Assembly (NCBI GenBank): GCA_963724065.1
Contig: CAVRTB010000006.1
Span: forward strand, 248,001-312,000
Length of the DNA: 64,000 nucleotides
Source of the DNA: DASRIA01 sp963724065
GTDB taxonomy: Bacteria; Actinomycetota; Thermoleophilia; Solirubrobacterales; JBBDJG01
Direction: 5' to 3'
The notes under the pieces were generated by a model. The model saw nothing but the letters and a program-made list of their open reading frames with translations. It was not told the origin of the DNA and ran no database searches. Below are positions 8,923-16,729 of the stretch, in pieces; the first letter of the stretch is position 1; each line of letters begins with the position of its first letter. A program made the translations under genes and the position numbers.

Positions 8923-9972
8923 TCATAGCCCGTAGGCCTCCGCCAACTCCGGATCCTTCTTCGCGAGCATCTCCGCGAGCGTCACCATCACCTTGCACTG
9001 CTTCCAGGTGGCGTCGTCCTGCATCTTCCCGTCGATCATGTGCACGCCGCGCCCGTCGGGGATCGCCTCGAGCACCTTCATCGCGAACTTGACCTCGTCC
9101 GGCGGCGGGCTGAAGACCTTCTTCGCGATCTCGATCTGCACGGGGTGCAGCGACCAGGCGCCGACGCAACCGAGCAGGAACGCCGCGCGGAACTGCGTCT
9201 CGCAGCCCTCGACGTCCTTGATGTCGCCGTAGGGCCCGTAAAAGGGGAGGATCCCCGTCGACGTGCACGCGTCCACCATGCGCGCGATCGAGTAGTGCCA
9301 CGGGTCCTGCTGCGCGGTGGCGCGCGGGGCGTCGGGGTTGTCCGTGTCCGGGTCCTCGATCACGCGGTAGCCGGGGTGGCCGCCTCCGACCCGCGTCGTC
9401 TTCATGCGGCGCGAGGCAGCAAGGTCGGCCGGGCCGAAGCTCATGCCCTGCATCCGCGGGCTCGCACAGGCGATCTCCTCGAGATTCACGACGCCCTGGG
9501 CCGTCTCGAGGATCGCGTGGACGAGCAACGGCTTCTCGAGCCCCGCCTTCGCCTCGAGCTGGGCCAGCAGGCGATCGACGTAGTGGATGTCCCAGGGGCC
9601 CTCGACCTTCGGGATCATGATCACGTCGAGCTTGTCGCCGATCTCGGTGACGAGCTGCGTGAGGTCGTCCAGCGCCCACGGGCTGTCGAGGCTGTTCACC
9701 CGCGTCCACAGTTGGGTGTCGCCGAAGTCGACCTCCCGGCCGACGCGGATCAGGCCCTCACGGGCCGGGATCTTGCGGTCCACCGGGACGGCGTCCTCGA
9801 GGTTGCCGAGCAGGATGTCGGCCTGCTTGGCCATGTCCGGCACCTTCGCCGCCATCTTCTCGTTGGAGGCATCGAAGAAATGGATCATCCGCGACGGCCG
9901 GAACGGGACCTCGATGACGGGGTCGGGCGCGCCCACGGCGAGCGGCTGGAAGAAATCGCGGGGGTTTCGCAT
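8923..9972 (-). CDS. mcl: L-malyl-CoA / beta-methylmalyl-CoA lyase
   Basis: A 349-residue HpcH/HpaI (CitE-like) TIM-barrel lyase. The segments MIHFFDASNEKM, LLGNLEDAVP, IMIPKVEGPWDIH, LETAQGVVNLEEIA, SFGPADLAASR, and ending KKDPELAEAYGL closely follow the Chloroflexus/Rhodobacter malyl-CoA lyase pattern as I remember it, including the length near 348. The enzyme is a Mg-dependent aldolase that interconverts malyl-CoA with acetyl-CoA and glyoxylate, and beta-methylmalyl-CoA with propionyl-CoA and glyoxylate. First gene of an operon with the CoA-ligase pair and ferredoxin. The ATG is 9 nt after a TAGATT -10 box with no Shine-Dalgarno, suggesting leaderless translation. Confidence 0.9.
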   Translation of the reverse strand: MRNPRDFFQPLAVGAPDPVIEVPFRPSRMIHFFDASNEKMAAKVPDMAKQADILLGNLEDAVPVDRKIPAREGLIRVGREVDFGDTQLWTRVNSLDSPWALDDLTQLVTEIGDKLDVIMIPKVEGPWDIHYVDRLLAQLEAKAGLEKPLLVHAILETAQGVVNLEEIACASPRMQGMSFGPADLAASRRMKTTRVGGGHPGYRVIEDPDTDNPDAPRATAQQDPWHYSIARMVDACTSTGILPFYGPYGDIKDVEGCETQFRAAFLLGCVGAWSLHPVQIEIAKKVFSPPPDEVKFAMKVLEAIPDGRGVHMIDGKMQDDATWKQCKVMVTLAEMLAKKDPELAEAYGL

Positions 9973-9981
9973 CGGCCGGGA

Positions 9982-9987
9982 AATCTA
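9982..9987 (-). promoter_or_regulatory. -10 box of the mcl operon (leaderless)
   Basis: TAGATT on the minus strand ends 9 nt before the mcl ATG. No Shine-Dalgarno lies in between, so transcription would begin at or next to the start codon. Confidence 0.5.
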
Positions 9988-10080
9988 CACGGCCGCCGTC
10001 AGGCGCCGATCCCATCCCGGAAACCTCAGGGATTATCCTTCGGAGACGTTGATCAGCGAGTCAAAGGTGGGAACCAGCAG

Positions 10081-11289
10081 ATGGCCGTAGCCCCAGAGCT
10101 TCTCGACAGGACCGACGAGCAGCGCGCGATCACCGAGATGGTGCGCCAGTTCGCCGACGAGCAGATCCTCCCGCAGGCCGAGCACTACGACCACGAGGAC
10201 GAGTTCCCGGGGCCGATCGTGGAGCAGATGAAGGAGTTGGGCCTGTTCGGGGTCACGATCCCGGAGGAATACGGAGGGATGGGCCTCGACCTGACGACCT
10301 ACGCGATGATCGTCGAAGAGCTCTCGCGCGGCTGGATCTCGATCTCGGGTGTGGTCAACACCCACTTCATCGGCTCCTATCTGCTGATGAAGTTCGGCAC
10401 CGACGAGCAGAAGGAGCACTTCCTGCCGAAGATGGCGACCGGCGATCTGCGCGCCGCGTTCTCGCTGTCCGAGCCCGAGGTCGGCTCCGACGTGCAGGGC
10501 ATCAAGTCCACCGCCTCCAGGGATGGCGACACGTACGTACTGAACGGCCAGAAGATGTGGGTCACCAACGGCCTGCTGTCAGGCGTCGTGTTCGTCCTCA
10601 TGAAGACCGACACCAAGGCCGACCCGCCCTACAAGGGGATGACCTGCTTCATCACCGAGAAGGAGCCAGGGGCGTCGGAGAACACCGGTGACTTCGCGGG
10701 CCTCGTGGTCCCACCCAAGATCAAGAAGATGGGCTACAAGGGCGTCGAGTCCACGGAACTGGTCTACGACGGCTACCGGTGCTCACCCGACCGGATCCTC
10801 GGCGGGGAGGAGGGCGGCCTCGGACAGGGCTTTCGCCAGATGATGGATGCGCTCGAGGTGGGCCGCGTGAACGTCGCGGCGCGTGGCGTCGGCATCGCCC
10901 AGCGCGCCCTCGAGCTCGCGCTGCGCTACTCGCAGGAGCGCAAGACCTTTGGCCGCCCGATCGCCCAGCACCAGGCGATCCAGTTCAAGCTGGCCGACAT
11001 GGCGACGAAGGTCGAGGCCGCGCGCCTGTTGACGTTCAAGGCCGCGCGCATGAAGGACGCCGGGCAACGCTCCGACGTCGAGGCCGGCATGGCGAAGCTG
11101 TTCGCCTCCGAGACGGGCAAGGAGGTCGTCGAGGAGTCGTTTCGGATCCACGGCGGATACGGCTATTCGAAGGAGTACGAGATCGAGCGCCTCTACCGCG
11201 ATGCGCCGTTGCTGCTGATCGGCGAGGGCACCTCGGAGATCCAGCGCATGGTGATCGGCAAGAAGCTGCTGGAGCGCTACAAGGTCTAG
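10081..11289 (+). CDS. Acyl-CoA dehydrogenase
   Basis: A 402-residue flavoprotein of the ACAD family: N-terminal helices, the middle beta-domain motif AAFSLSEPEVGSDVQ, KMWVTNG, and C-terminal RKTFGRPIAQHQAIQFKLADM, GGYGYSKEYEIERLYRDA and the catalytic-base segment GEGTSEIQR (Glu382). It oxidises an acyl-CoA to the 2-enoyl-CoA and passes electrons to ETF. It sits divergently beside mcl and upstream of a MaoC hydratase, which would suit methylsuccinyl-CoA oxidation, but known methylsuccinyl-CoA dehydrogenases are about 550 residues, so substrate is open. Start is ATG with GGTGGGA upstream; the long open frame before it is antisense to mcl. Confidence 0.9.
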   Translation: MAVAPELLDRTDEQRAITEMVRQFADEQILPQAEHYDHEDEFPGPIVEQMKELGLFGVTIPEEYGGMGLDLTTYAMIVEELSRGWISISGVVNTHFIGSYLLMKFGTDEQKEHFLPKMATGDLRAAFSLSEPEVGSDVQGIKSTASRDGDTYVLNGQKMWVTNGLLSGVVFVLMKTDTKADPPYKGMTCFITEKEPGASENTGDFAGLVVPPKIKKMGYKGVESTELVYDGYRCSPDRILGGEEGGLGQGFRQMMDALEVGRVNVAARGVGIAQRALELALRYSQERKTFGRPIAQHQAIQFKLADMATKVEAARLLTFKAARMKDAGQRSDVEAGMAKLFASETGKEVVEESFRIHGGYGYSKEYEIERLYRDAPLLLIGEGTSEIQRMVIGKKLLERYKV

Positions 11290-11291
11290 GT

Positions 11292-11771
11292 CTAGGCAGC
11301 CTGGATCTGCTGGAGCAGCGCGACCATGTCCCAGTAATGGATCTCCTGGGTGACGACCTCGTCCGACAGGAAGCTGACCGTGATACCGCCGAGCTGCACG
11401 TCCCGGCCCGTGGCCGCCATCCCGAGGAAGTCGGCCTCGTGCTTGCCGAAGACCAACCACCGCGTGAAGCACTTGTCCTCGGAGCTCATCTGCTCCTGGA
11501 TCTGAAGCTGGATCCCTGAAAGGCCCTGCGCGTACAGGAGGGCGGAGCCGAGCTGGACGACCTCGCCGGCGTCGCTTCCCCTCAACACGGACTTCAGCCG
11601 CTCTGCCACTACCGTCTCGCGTTTCGCCGCCTCGGCCTCGCGCCGTGCCTTGAGCTCGACCTTCTCCTGCTGCTGCGCGAAAGTGGGGCGGGGCTTGATC
11701 TTCTCTTCGAGCGTGGCCTTCACGGCCGCTCGCTTCTCGCGCTTCTCCTGTCTCTTCTCCTTATCGAACAA
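11292..11771 (-). CDS. SnoaL-like (NTF2-fold) protein with a charged N-terminal helix
   Basis: About 159 residues. The first about 60 are strongly charged and probably coiled coil (EKRQEKREKRAAVKATLEEK). The rest looks like a SnoaL-like polyketide-cyclase/ester-cyclase domain, seen from the pattern CFTRWLVFGKHEADFLGMA, a TGRDVQLGG turn and the HYWDMVALLQQI terminus. No substrate can be assigned. The TTG start at 11771 is preferred because TATCCT ends 9 nt before it and because an ATG at 11828 would overlap the divergent SCP2 gene's start. Converges on the acyl-CoA dehydrogenase gene with 2 nt between stops. Confidence 0.65.
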   Translation of the reverse strand: MFDKEKRQEKREKRAAVKATLEEKIKPRPTFAQQQEKVELKARREAEAAKRETVVAERLKSVLRGSDAGEVVQLGSALLYAQGLSGIQLQIQEQMSSEDKCFTRWLVFGKHEADFLGMAATGRDVQLGGITVSFLSDEVVTQEIHYWDMVALLQQIQAA

Positions 11772-11780
11772 GGCGACGGC

Positions 11781-11811
11781 AGGATACCGCGAGTCACGTG
11801 CCCGGTACGCT
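11781..11811. promoter_or_regulatory. Back-to-back promoters for the SnoaL-like and SCP2 genes
   Basis: The minus strand has TATCCT (11781-11786), 9 nt before the TTG at 11771. The plus strand has TACGCT (11806-11811), 10 nt before the TTG at 11822. The arrangement decides both starts and leaves no gene overlap. Confidence 0.45.
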
Positions 11812-11821
11812 TCCTGGCCCG

Positions 11822-12190
11822 TTGTCATCGGACACGCAGAAACTGATCGAGGAGGGAGCCCGGCGCTTTCTCGACGAACTCCCCGCCCTCAGGCAGCTGA
11901 AGCTGGTGCTGCGCCTCGACCTACGCGCACGCCGGGAGTCGCAGACGTGGCGTGTCGAGTTCCCGGACATCGACATCACGAAGGATGCGGCCGGGGACGC
12001 GAAGGTGCTGGTGGTGGCGCCCCGCTCCCACTTCAACGAGCTCGCCAAGGACGGTCGGCTGCAGCACTGGCGCGACGCTTACGAGAACGGCTACGTCCGG
12101 GTCACCGGCGACGAGGCGATCATGAAGCTCATCGCTAAGGTCATCGAGCGCCACGAAAACCGCCAGAAGATCAAGAAACGGAGGCTTTGA
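11822..12190 (+). CDS. SCP2 sterol-transfer-like protein
   Basis: About 122 residues. The pattern WRVEFPDIDITKDAAGDAKV, a hydrophobic strand, then GRLQHWRDAYENGYVRVTGDEAIMKLI resembles the small single-domain SCP2 fold that binds lipids or acyl-CoAs. TTG at 11822 is used because of the nearby TACGCT box; GTG at 11798 is an alternative that adds eight residues. It ends 4 nt before the MaoC gene, so the two are probably co-transcribed. A role in presenting an acyl substrate to the next enzyme is speculation. Confidence 0.65.
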   Translation: MSSDTQKLIEEGARRFLDELPALRQLKLVLRLDLRARRESQTWRVEFPDIDITKDAAGDAKVLVVAPRSHFNELAKDGRLQHWRDAYENGYVRVTGDEAIMKLIAKVIERHENRQKIKKRRL

Positions 12191-12194
12191 CCAG

Positions 12195-12719
12195 GTGGCA
12201 GAGACGGATACCAAGCAGGGCACGACCTTCGACCAGGCCTCGCGCGAGGCATCGGGTGCGCGTCCCTATGGGCGCTACCTCGAGGACTTCGAGGAGGGCG
12301 CCCTCTACAAGCACTGGCCCGCCAAGACGGTGACCGAGTCCGACGACCACACGTTCTGCCTGATCACGATGAACCACCATCCGCTGCACATCAACGACGT
12401 TTACGCCGCCGAGTCGCAGCAGGGCAGGAACGTGGTGGTCGGGCCGCTGGTGTACTCGCTCGCCCTCGGGATGTCGGTCGGCGACGTGTCCGGCAAGGCG
12501 ATCGCCAACCTCGCGACGGAGGAGCTGAAGCACCCGGCGCCCGTGTTCCACGGGGACACGCTCTACGCGGAATCCGAGGTGCTCGAGGTCAGGCCCTCCC
12601 AGTCGAAGCCCGATCGTGGAGTGGTCAGGGTGCGCACCGACGTGTACAACCAGCGCAACGAGCTGGTGGCCACGTTTCGGCGTGCCGTTCTGATCCCGCG
12701 GCGCACCCCGGGCGAGTAG
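12195..12719 (+). CDS. MaoC-family hot-dog dehydratase, possible mesaconyl-CoA hydratase
   Basis: A 174-residue single hot-dog domain (YGRYLEDFEEGALYKHW, ITMNHHPLHINDVYA, LVYSLALGMSVGDVSGKAIANL, HGDTLYAESEVLEV). Proteins of this type commonly neighbour CitE-like lyases and acyl-CoA dehydrogenases in actinobacteria (for example the M. tuberculosis fadE19-Rv2499c-citE group) and hydrate branched or dicarboxylic enoyl-CoAs. In the hydratase motif the usual GD-x-NP-x-H is MN-x-HP-x-H, so the catalytic Asp position is Asn. The neighbourhood favours mesaconyl-CoA hydration, but Rhodobacter Mch is a larger two-domain protein. GTG start; GGAGG lies about 11 nt upstream. Confidence 0.75.
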   Translation: MAETDTKQGTTFDQASREASGARPYGRYLEDFEEGALYKHWPAKTVTESDDHTFCLITMNHHPLHINDVYAAESQQGRNVVVGPLVYSLALGMSVGDVSGKAIANLATEELKHPAPVFHGDTLYAESEVLEVRPSQSKPDRGVVRVRTDVYNQRNELVATFRRAVLIPRRTPGE

Positions 12720-12793
12720 GCAAAAGAGCTGACCAGCCGTCAATCCGGCAGAATGGGCTGCGTTGGCCAGCAAAAAAAGGAGTCTCTGATCAC

Positions 12794-14617
12794 TTGAGTG
12801 AGAGCGCGGCAACAACGCAGCACGCAGCACCGACCGAGCACGAGGGCCTGAAATCCTGGGTCGAGGAGATCGCGGCGCTGACGCAGGCAAGCGCGGTCCA
12901 CTGGTGTGACGGATCGGCGCAGGAGTACGACACGTTGTGCGCCGAGTTGGTCGAGCACGGCACGTTCGAGACTCTCTCCGAGGCCAAGCGGCCGAACTCC
13001 TACCTCGCCCTCTCTGATCCCGGCGACGTGGCCCGCGTCGAGGACCGCACGTTCATCTGCTCGGATCGCGAGCAGGATGCCGGGCCGACGAACAACTGGC
13101 GCGACCCGGCGGAGATGCGGGGCGTGCTCCAGGAGCTGTTCCGCGGCTCGATGCAGGGCCGCACGATGTACGTGGTTCCCTTTTCGATGGGCCCGCTGGG
13201 CTCGCCGATCGCGCACATCGGCGTCCAGCTCACCGACTCCGCATATGTCGCGGTCAACATGCGGATCATGACCCGCATGGGGAAGGGCGCACTCGACGTG
13301 CTCGGCTCGGACGGTGACTTCGTGCCGTGCGTGCACTCGGTCGGCTATCCGCTTGCGGACGGGCGCGACGACGTGCCGTGGCCGTGCGACGAGGCCAACA
13401 AGTACATCGTGCACTTTCCCGAGAGCCGCGAGATCTGGTCGTACGGCTCGGGATACGGCGGCAACGCGCTGCTCGGCAAGAAGTGCTTCGCGCTGCGCAT
13501 CGCCTCGGTGATGGCCCGTGACGAGGGCTGGATGGCCGAGCACATGCTGATCCTCAAGCTCACCTCACCGGAAGGGACGGCGAAGTACATCACCGGCGCC
13601 TTCCCCTCTGCGTGCGGCAAGACGAACCTCGCGATGTTGATCCCGACGCTTCCGGGCTGGACGGTCGAGACGGTCGGCGACGACATCGCGTGGATGAAGT
13701 TCGGGCCCGACGGCCGTCTTCACGCGATCAACCCCGAGGCGGGCATCTTCGGCGTCGCACCAGGGACGGGGGCGAAGACGAACCCGAACGCGATCGCGAC
13801 GATCCGCAAGGGCTCGATCTTCACCAATTGCGCGCGCACCGATGACGGTGACGTGTGGTGGGAGGGCATGACCAAAGAACCCCCGGCGCACGCGACCGAT
13901 TGGCACGGCGAGGACTGGACGCCCGAGTCGGACCATCCGGCCGCCCATCCGAATGCGCGCTTCACGGCGCCGGCCGCACAGTGCCCTTCGATCGCCCCCG
14001 AATGGGAGGACCCCGCCGGTGTCCCGATCGACGCGATCCTCTTCGGAGGCCGGCGCGCGACGGTCGTGCCGCTCGTGCGCGAGGCGTTCGACTGGGAGCA
14101 CGGAGTCTTCATGGGCTCGATCATGTCCTCGGAGACCACGGCTGCCGCAGCCGGCGACGTGGGCAAGCTGCGTTACGACCCGTTCGCGATGCTGCCCTTC
14201 TGCGGTTACCACATGGGCGAGTACTTCAAGCACTGGCTCGAGATCGGGTCACGGGGCGAGGCGTCCAAGCTGCCCAGGCTCTTCCACGTCAACTGGTTCC
14301 GCAAGGACGAGGACGGCAATTTCCTGTGGCCCGGGTTCGGGGAGAACAGCCGCGTGCTCGCGTGGATATTCCGGCGCTGCGAAGGCACCGCGGACGCAGT
14401 TTCCACGCCGGCGGGCCTCGTTCCCGCCGACGGCGGCATCGACACGAGCGGCTTCGACGTCGGCGACGACGCGATGACCGAGCTGCTGCGCGTCGACCCC
14501 GACGGCCTGCGCCAGGAGCTGCCCATGATCAAGGAGCACTTCGCCCGGTTCGGCGATTCTCTGCCGGCGGAGCTGCGCGCGCAGCTCGAGCAGCTCGAGC
14601 AGCGACTCGGCAAGTAA
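12794..14617 (+). CDS. pckG: GTP-dependent phosphoenolpyruvate carboxykinase
   Basis: A 607-residue protein, the normal length for GTP-type PEPCK. Seen are the N-terminal HWCDGS and GPTNNW segments, the substrate-binding YGSGYGGNALLGKKC, the phosphate loop FPSACGKTNLAM near residue 270, the GDDIAWM metal site and FGGRRATVVPLV. It interconverts oxaloacetate and PEP, linking the C4 acids made by the neighbouring malyl-CoA genes to gluconeogenesis. Start is TTG with AGGAG 11 nt upstream. It stands alone after a 74-nt gap and converges on the moaA-linked gene. Confidence 0.95.
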   Translation: MSESAATTQHAAPTEHEGLKSWVEEIAALTQASAVHWCDGSAQEYDTLCAELVEHGTFETLSEAKRPNSYLALSDPGDVARVEDRTFICSDREQDAGPTNNWRDPAEMRGVLQELFRGSMQGRTMYVVPFSMGPLGSPIAHIGVQLTDSAYVAVNMRIMTRMGKGALDVLGSDGDFVPCVHSVGYPLADGRDDVPWPCDEANKYIVHFPESREIWSYGSGYGGNALLGKKCFALRIASVMARDEGWMAEHMLILKLTSPEGTAKYITGAFPSACGKTNLAMLIPTLPGWTVETVGDDIAWMKFGPDGRLHAINPEAGIFGVAPGTGAKTNPNAIATIRKGSIFTNCARTDDGDVWWEGMTKEPPAHATDWHGEDWTPESDHPAAHPNARFTAPAAQCPSIAPEWEDPAGVPIDAILFGGRRATVVPLVREAFDWEHGVFMGSIMSSETTAAAAGDVGKLRYDPFAMLPFCGYHMGEYFKHWLEIGSRGEASKLPRLFHVNWFRKDEDGNFLWPGFGENSRVLAWIFRRCEGTADAVSTPAGLVPADGGIDTSGFDVGDDAMTELLRVDPDGLRQELPMIKEHFARFGDSLPAELRAQLEQLEQRLGK

Positions 14618-14649
14618 CGAGTGGCCGAAGCGGCTGACCCCGCTCGGCG

Positions 14650-15249
14650 CTAGTGGGATCCGCTCGCGTCGGCCGCCGGCGGGCGACTCTCCTCGGCGAG
14701 CGAGGTGATCGAGAGCACGCCGCGCGAGGACTCCTCGAGCACTTCTCCGGCCTCCTCGGCCGAGCGCGCGTACAGCTCCACGAGCAGATGGATCGTGATC
14801 TTGTCCTCGTCGTGCTTGTGGAAGCGCACGTGGGTGAAGAACTCGCGCGTCCCTCCCTCGCCGAATGCCCCGTAGGTGAGTGAGTCCGCGGCCTCGGGAC
14901 CGGAGCAGACCTCGACGAGCTCCTGGTCGACCGTGACCGTGCACGAGGCCACCCACGGCGTGCCGGTGACCATCCGCTCCCAGCGATCCTCGATCGGCTC
15001 GACGTGCCCGTCGGTGAAGGTCAGGTGCGGCTGATCGTGCATGCAGTCGAGGCACTGGACGACCGCCTCCTGGACCTCGTCGACCCGCTCCGTGAAGGTG
15101 CCCGACTCCGGGTCGATGCGCAGGATCGCGTCGTAGTGGACCTGCGCCTCGAGGTTCTGCGACCAGCAGCGGTAGCAGCGCAGCCAGGGGCGCCCGTCGT
15201 CGCTCTCCGCGCGGCGGTCCGGCGGCTGCGGGATCTCGGCCTCGGCCAT
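14650..15249 (-). CDS. Uncharacterised zinc-ribbon-like protein next to moaA
   Basis: A 199-residue cytoplasmic protein with two CxxC pairs, RCYRCWSQN and QCLDCMHDQPH, that could bind one zinc. The C-terminal half (about residues 120-180) looks like a small alpha/beta domain (REFFTHVRFHKHDEDKITIH). The ATG is 2 nt after the moaA stop, so the two are co-transcribed. I do not recognise the family, and a role in molybdenum-cofactor metabolism is only suggested by position. Confidence 0.7.
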   Translation of the reverse strand: MAEAEIPQPPDRRAESDDGRPWLRCYRCWSQNLEAQVHYDAILRIDPESGTFTERVDEVQEAVVQCLDCMHDQPHLTFTDGHVEPIEDRWERMVTGTPWVASCTVTVDQELVEVCSGPEAADSLTYGAFGEGGTREFFTHVRFHKHDEDKITIHLLVELYARSAEEAGEVLEESSRGVLSITSLAEESRPPAADASGSH

Positions 15250-15251
15250 CC

Positions 15252-16256
15252 TCAGCCTCCGATCCGGCTCATCGTGCGGGCCGGCTGGCGGAAGCCGGGC
15301 TCGCTCACGTGGTGCTTGAGCTCCTTGCGCCAGACAGCGTCGCGGATCAGGCGCTCGAGCTCGCCGTCGTCGGTGCCGTCGCGCAGGGGCGCGCGCAGGT
15401 CGGTCTCGTGCAGGCTGAACAGGCAGGTTCGCAGCTTGCCCTCCGCGGTCAGCCGCACGCGGTTGCAGTCGCCGCAGAACGGCTCCGACACGGGGTTGAC
15501 GAACCCGATCTCCCCGCGCCCGTCGGCGAAGCGGTGGACGCGTGCGGTGGAGTGGGACTCCCGCGGCAAGGCCTCGAGCGGATACACCTCGTCGATCAGG
15601 GCACGCACCTCGGCGCCGCTCAGAACCCGGTCCTCGGACCACGCGTGGTCGGCGTCCAGCGGCATGAACTCGATGAAGCGCACCTCGTAGGGCTTGCGCC
15701 GGGCGAGCTCGGCGAACGGCAGCACCTCCGCCTCGGTGAAGTCCCGCATCGCCACGCAGTTGACCTTGATCGGCCTGATCTCCGGGTGGCGCTCGAGCGC
15801 CTCGAGCCCGGCGATCACCTGCGGCAGCGAGTCGCGCCTGGTGATCTGGAAGAAACGATCGCGCGAGAGCGCGTCGAGCGACACGTTGACGCGCCGCAGT
15901 CCGGCAGCGGCGAGGTCGTCCACCATGCTCTCCAGCAGGTAGCCGTTGGTCGTCAAAGAGAGGTCGCTAAGGCCCTCGACGCGGCTGAGGCGCTCGACCA
16001 GCTTCGGAAACTCGCGCCGCACGAGCGGCTCCCCGCCGGTGAGGCGCACGTCCGCGACGCCCATCGCGGCAAAGAGCGCGACGAGGCGCTCGATCTCCTC
16101 GAAGGTGAGGATCTCGCTGCGGTCGAGCCAGGACAGGCCCTCGGCCGGCATGCAGTACTGACAGCGGAAATTGCAGCGATCCGTGACGGACACGCGCAGG
16201 TCGCCAATCGGCCGGCCGTGACCATCGCGCAGTGGCTCGAGCGAGCGCGGTGACAT
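15252..16256 (-). CDS. moaA: GTP 3',8-cyclase (molybdenum cofactor biosynthesis)
   Basis: A 334-residue radical-SAM enzyme converting GTP to 3',8-cyclo-dihydro-GTP. The N-terminal cluster is C28-x3-C32-x2-C35 (RCNFRCQYC), with LTGGEPLVR and LTTNGYLL following. The second cluster region is CGDCNRVRLTAEGKLRTC, and the chain ends in the MoaA-typical Gly-Gly. Complete by length. Its ATG is 7 nt from a TAGACT box without a Shine-Dalgarno. Other moa genes are not in the window. Confidence 0.95.
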   Translation of the reverse strand: MSPRSLEPLRDGHGRPIGDLRVSVTDRCNFRCQYCMPAEGLSWLDRSEILTFEEIERLVALFAAMGVADVRLTGGEPLVRREFPKLVERLSRVEGLSDLSLTTNGYLLESMVDDLAAAGLRRVNVSLDALSRDRFFQITRRDSLPQVIAGLEALERHPEIRPIKVNCVAMRDFTEAEVLPFAELARRKPYEVRFIEFMPLDADHAWSEDRVLSGAEVRALIDEVYPLEALPRESHSTARVHRFADGRGEIGFVNPVSEPFCGDCNRVRLTAEGKLRTCLFSLHETDLRAPLRDGTDDGELERLIRDAVWRKELKHHVSEPGFRQPARTMSRIGG

Positions 16257-16263
16257 GGGGCGA

Positions 16264-16269
16264 AGTCTA
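16264..16269 (-). promoter_or_regulatory. -10 box of moaA (leaderless)
   Basis: TAGACT on the minus strand, 7 nt before the moaA ATG, with no ribosome-binding site. Confidence 0.5.
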
Positions 16270-16339
16270 GCCCTCGTGCTTCCGGCCGTAGGTTCGGTCG
16301 AGCATCCTGAAGTCCCGCGCGTGCGGTGACACCTCGGGG

Positions 16340-16414
16340 TCAGGACGACCCAGAGCCCGTGGCCGAACGTCCCGCGATACCGCCCAGAGCACGCAGTCCG
16401 GGACGTTCGGTCGG
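16340..16414 (+). repeat. Dispersed palindromic repeat, copy A (75-bp version)
   Basis: Arms CCGAACGTCCC (16363-16373) and GGGACGTTCGG (16400-16410) are perfect inverted repeats around a 26-nt spacer. The whole 75-bp block matches copy D at 57876-57950 at about 71 of 75 positions by eye. It lies in the 473-nt gap between moaA and the F420-type oxidoreductase. Apart from this repeat and the one at 16446, I see nothing convincing in the gap (16257-16729). Confidence 0.85.
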
Positions 16415-16445
16415 GGTGTGAGGGCCCGAGCGATGGCGACGCTCA

Positions 16446-16483
16446 GATCAGCGCGAGTTGTCGTGACAACTCGGGGTTGGCAC
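16446..16483 (-). repeat. Second dispersed palindrome, copy 1
   Basis: A 20-bp palindrome (16454-16473, CGAGTTGTC-GT-GACAACTCG) inside a 38-bp block that recurs in inverted orientation at 57840-57877 with two differences. Both copies lie beside the 75-bp repeat. Confidence 0.8.
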
Positions 16484-16729
16484 GGACCAGCCTCCGAAGC
16501 GGCCGCACCGCGGCGACCTCGAGGCCCATCGGCGGAGCCCCCCGGCGGCCGGTGGCCCTCGAGATCCGTTCCGGCCGGCCGCGAAAAAAGGTGCGGTGGC
16601 CGGAGTTTGCGGTGCGGGTGATGCTGTGCTGCTGCTGCGAATCAATCACGCCATCCGTGACGTATTCCAACGTAGTCAACATTCGGCCAGGTGGCGAGTT
16701 TTTGTTTAAGCTCGCTCGCTGTTCGCCGG

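Noticed and set aside
9040..10080. Long N-terminal extension in frame with the acyl-CoA dehydrogenase
   Set aside because: It lies opposite mcl, has no ACAD-like or other domain, and the ATG at 10081 gives a normal-length enzyme with a ribosome site.
10081..11289. Firm call as methylsuccinyl-CoA dehydrogenase
   Set aside because: Context fits, but the 402-aa protein lacks the long N-terminal extension of the known enzymes, so only the ACAD family is claimed.
16443..16560. A peptide ending PELSRQLALI coded by the 38-bp palindrome, also readable at 57840
   Set aside because: The conservation is at the DNA level (palindrome in both orientations); the peptide has no ribosome site and no constant context.
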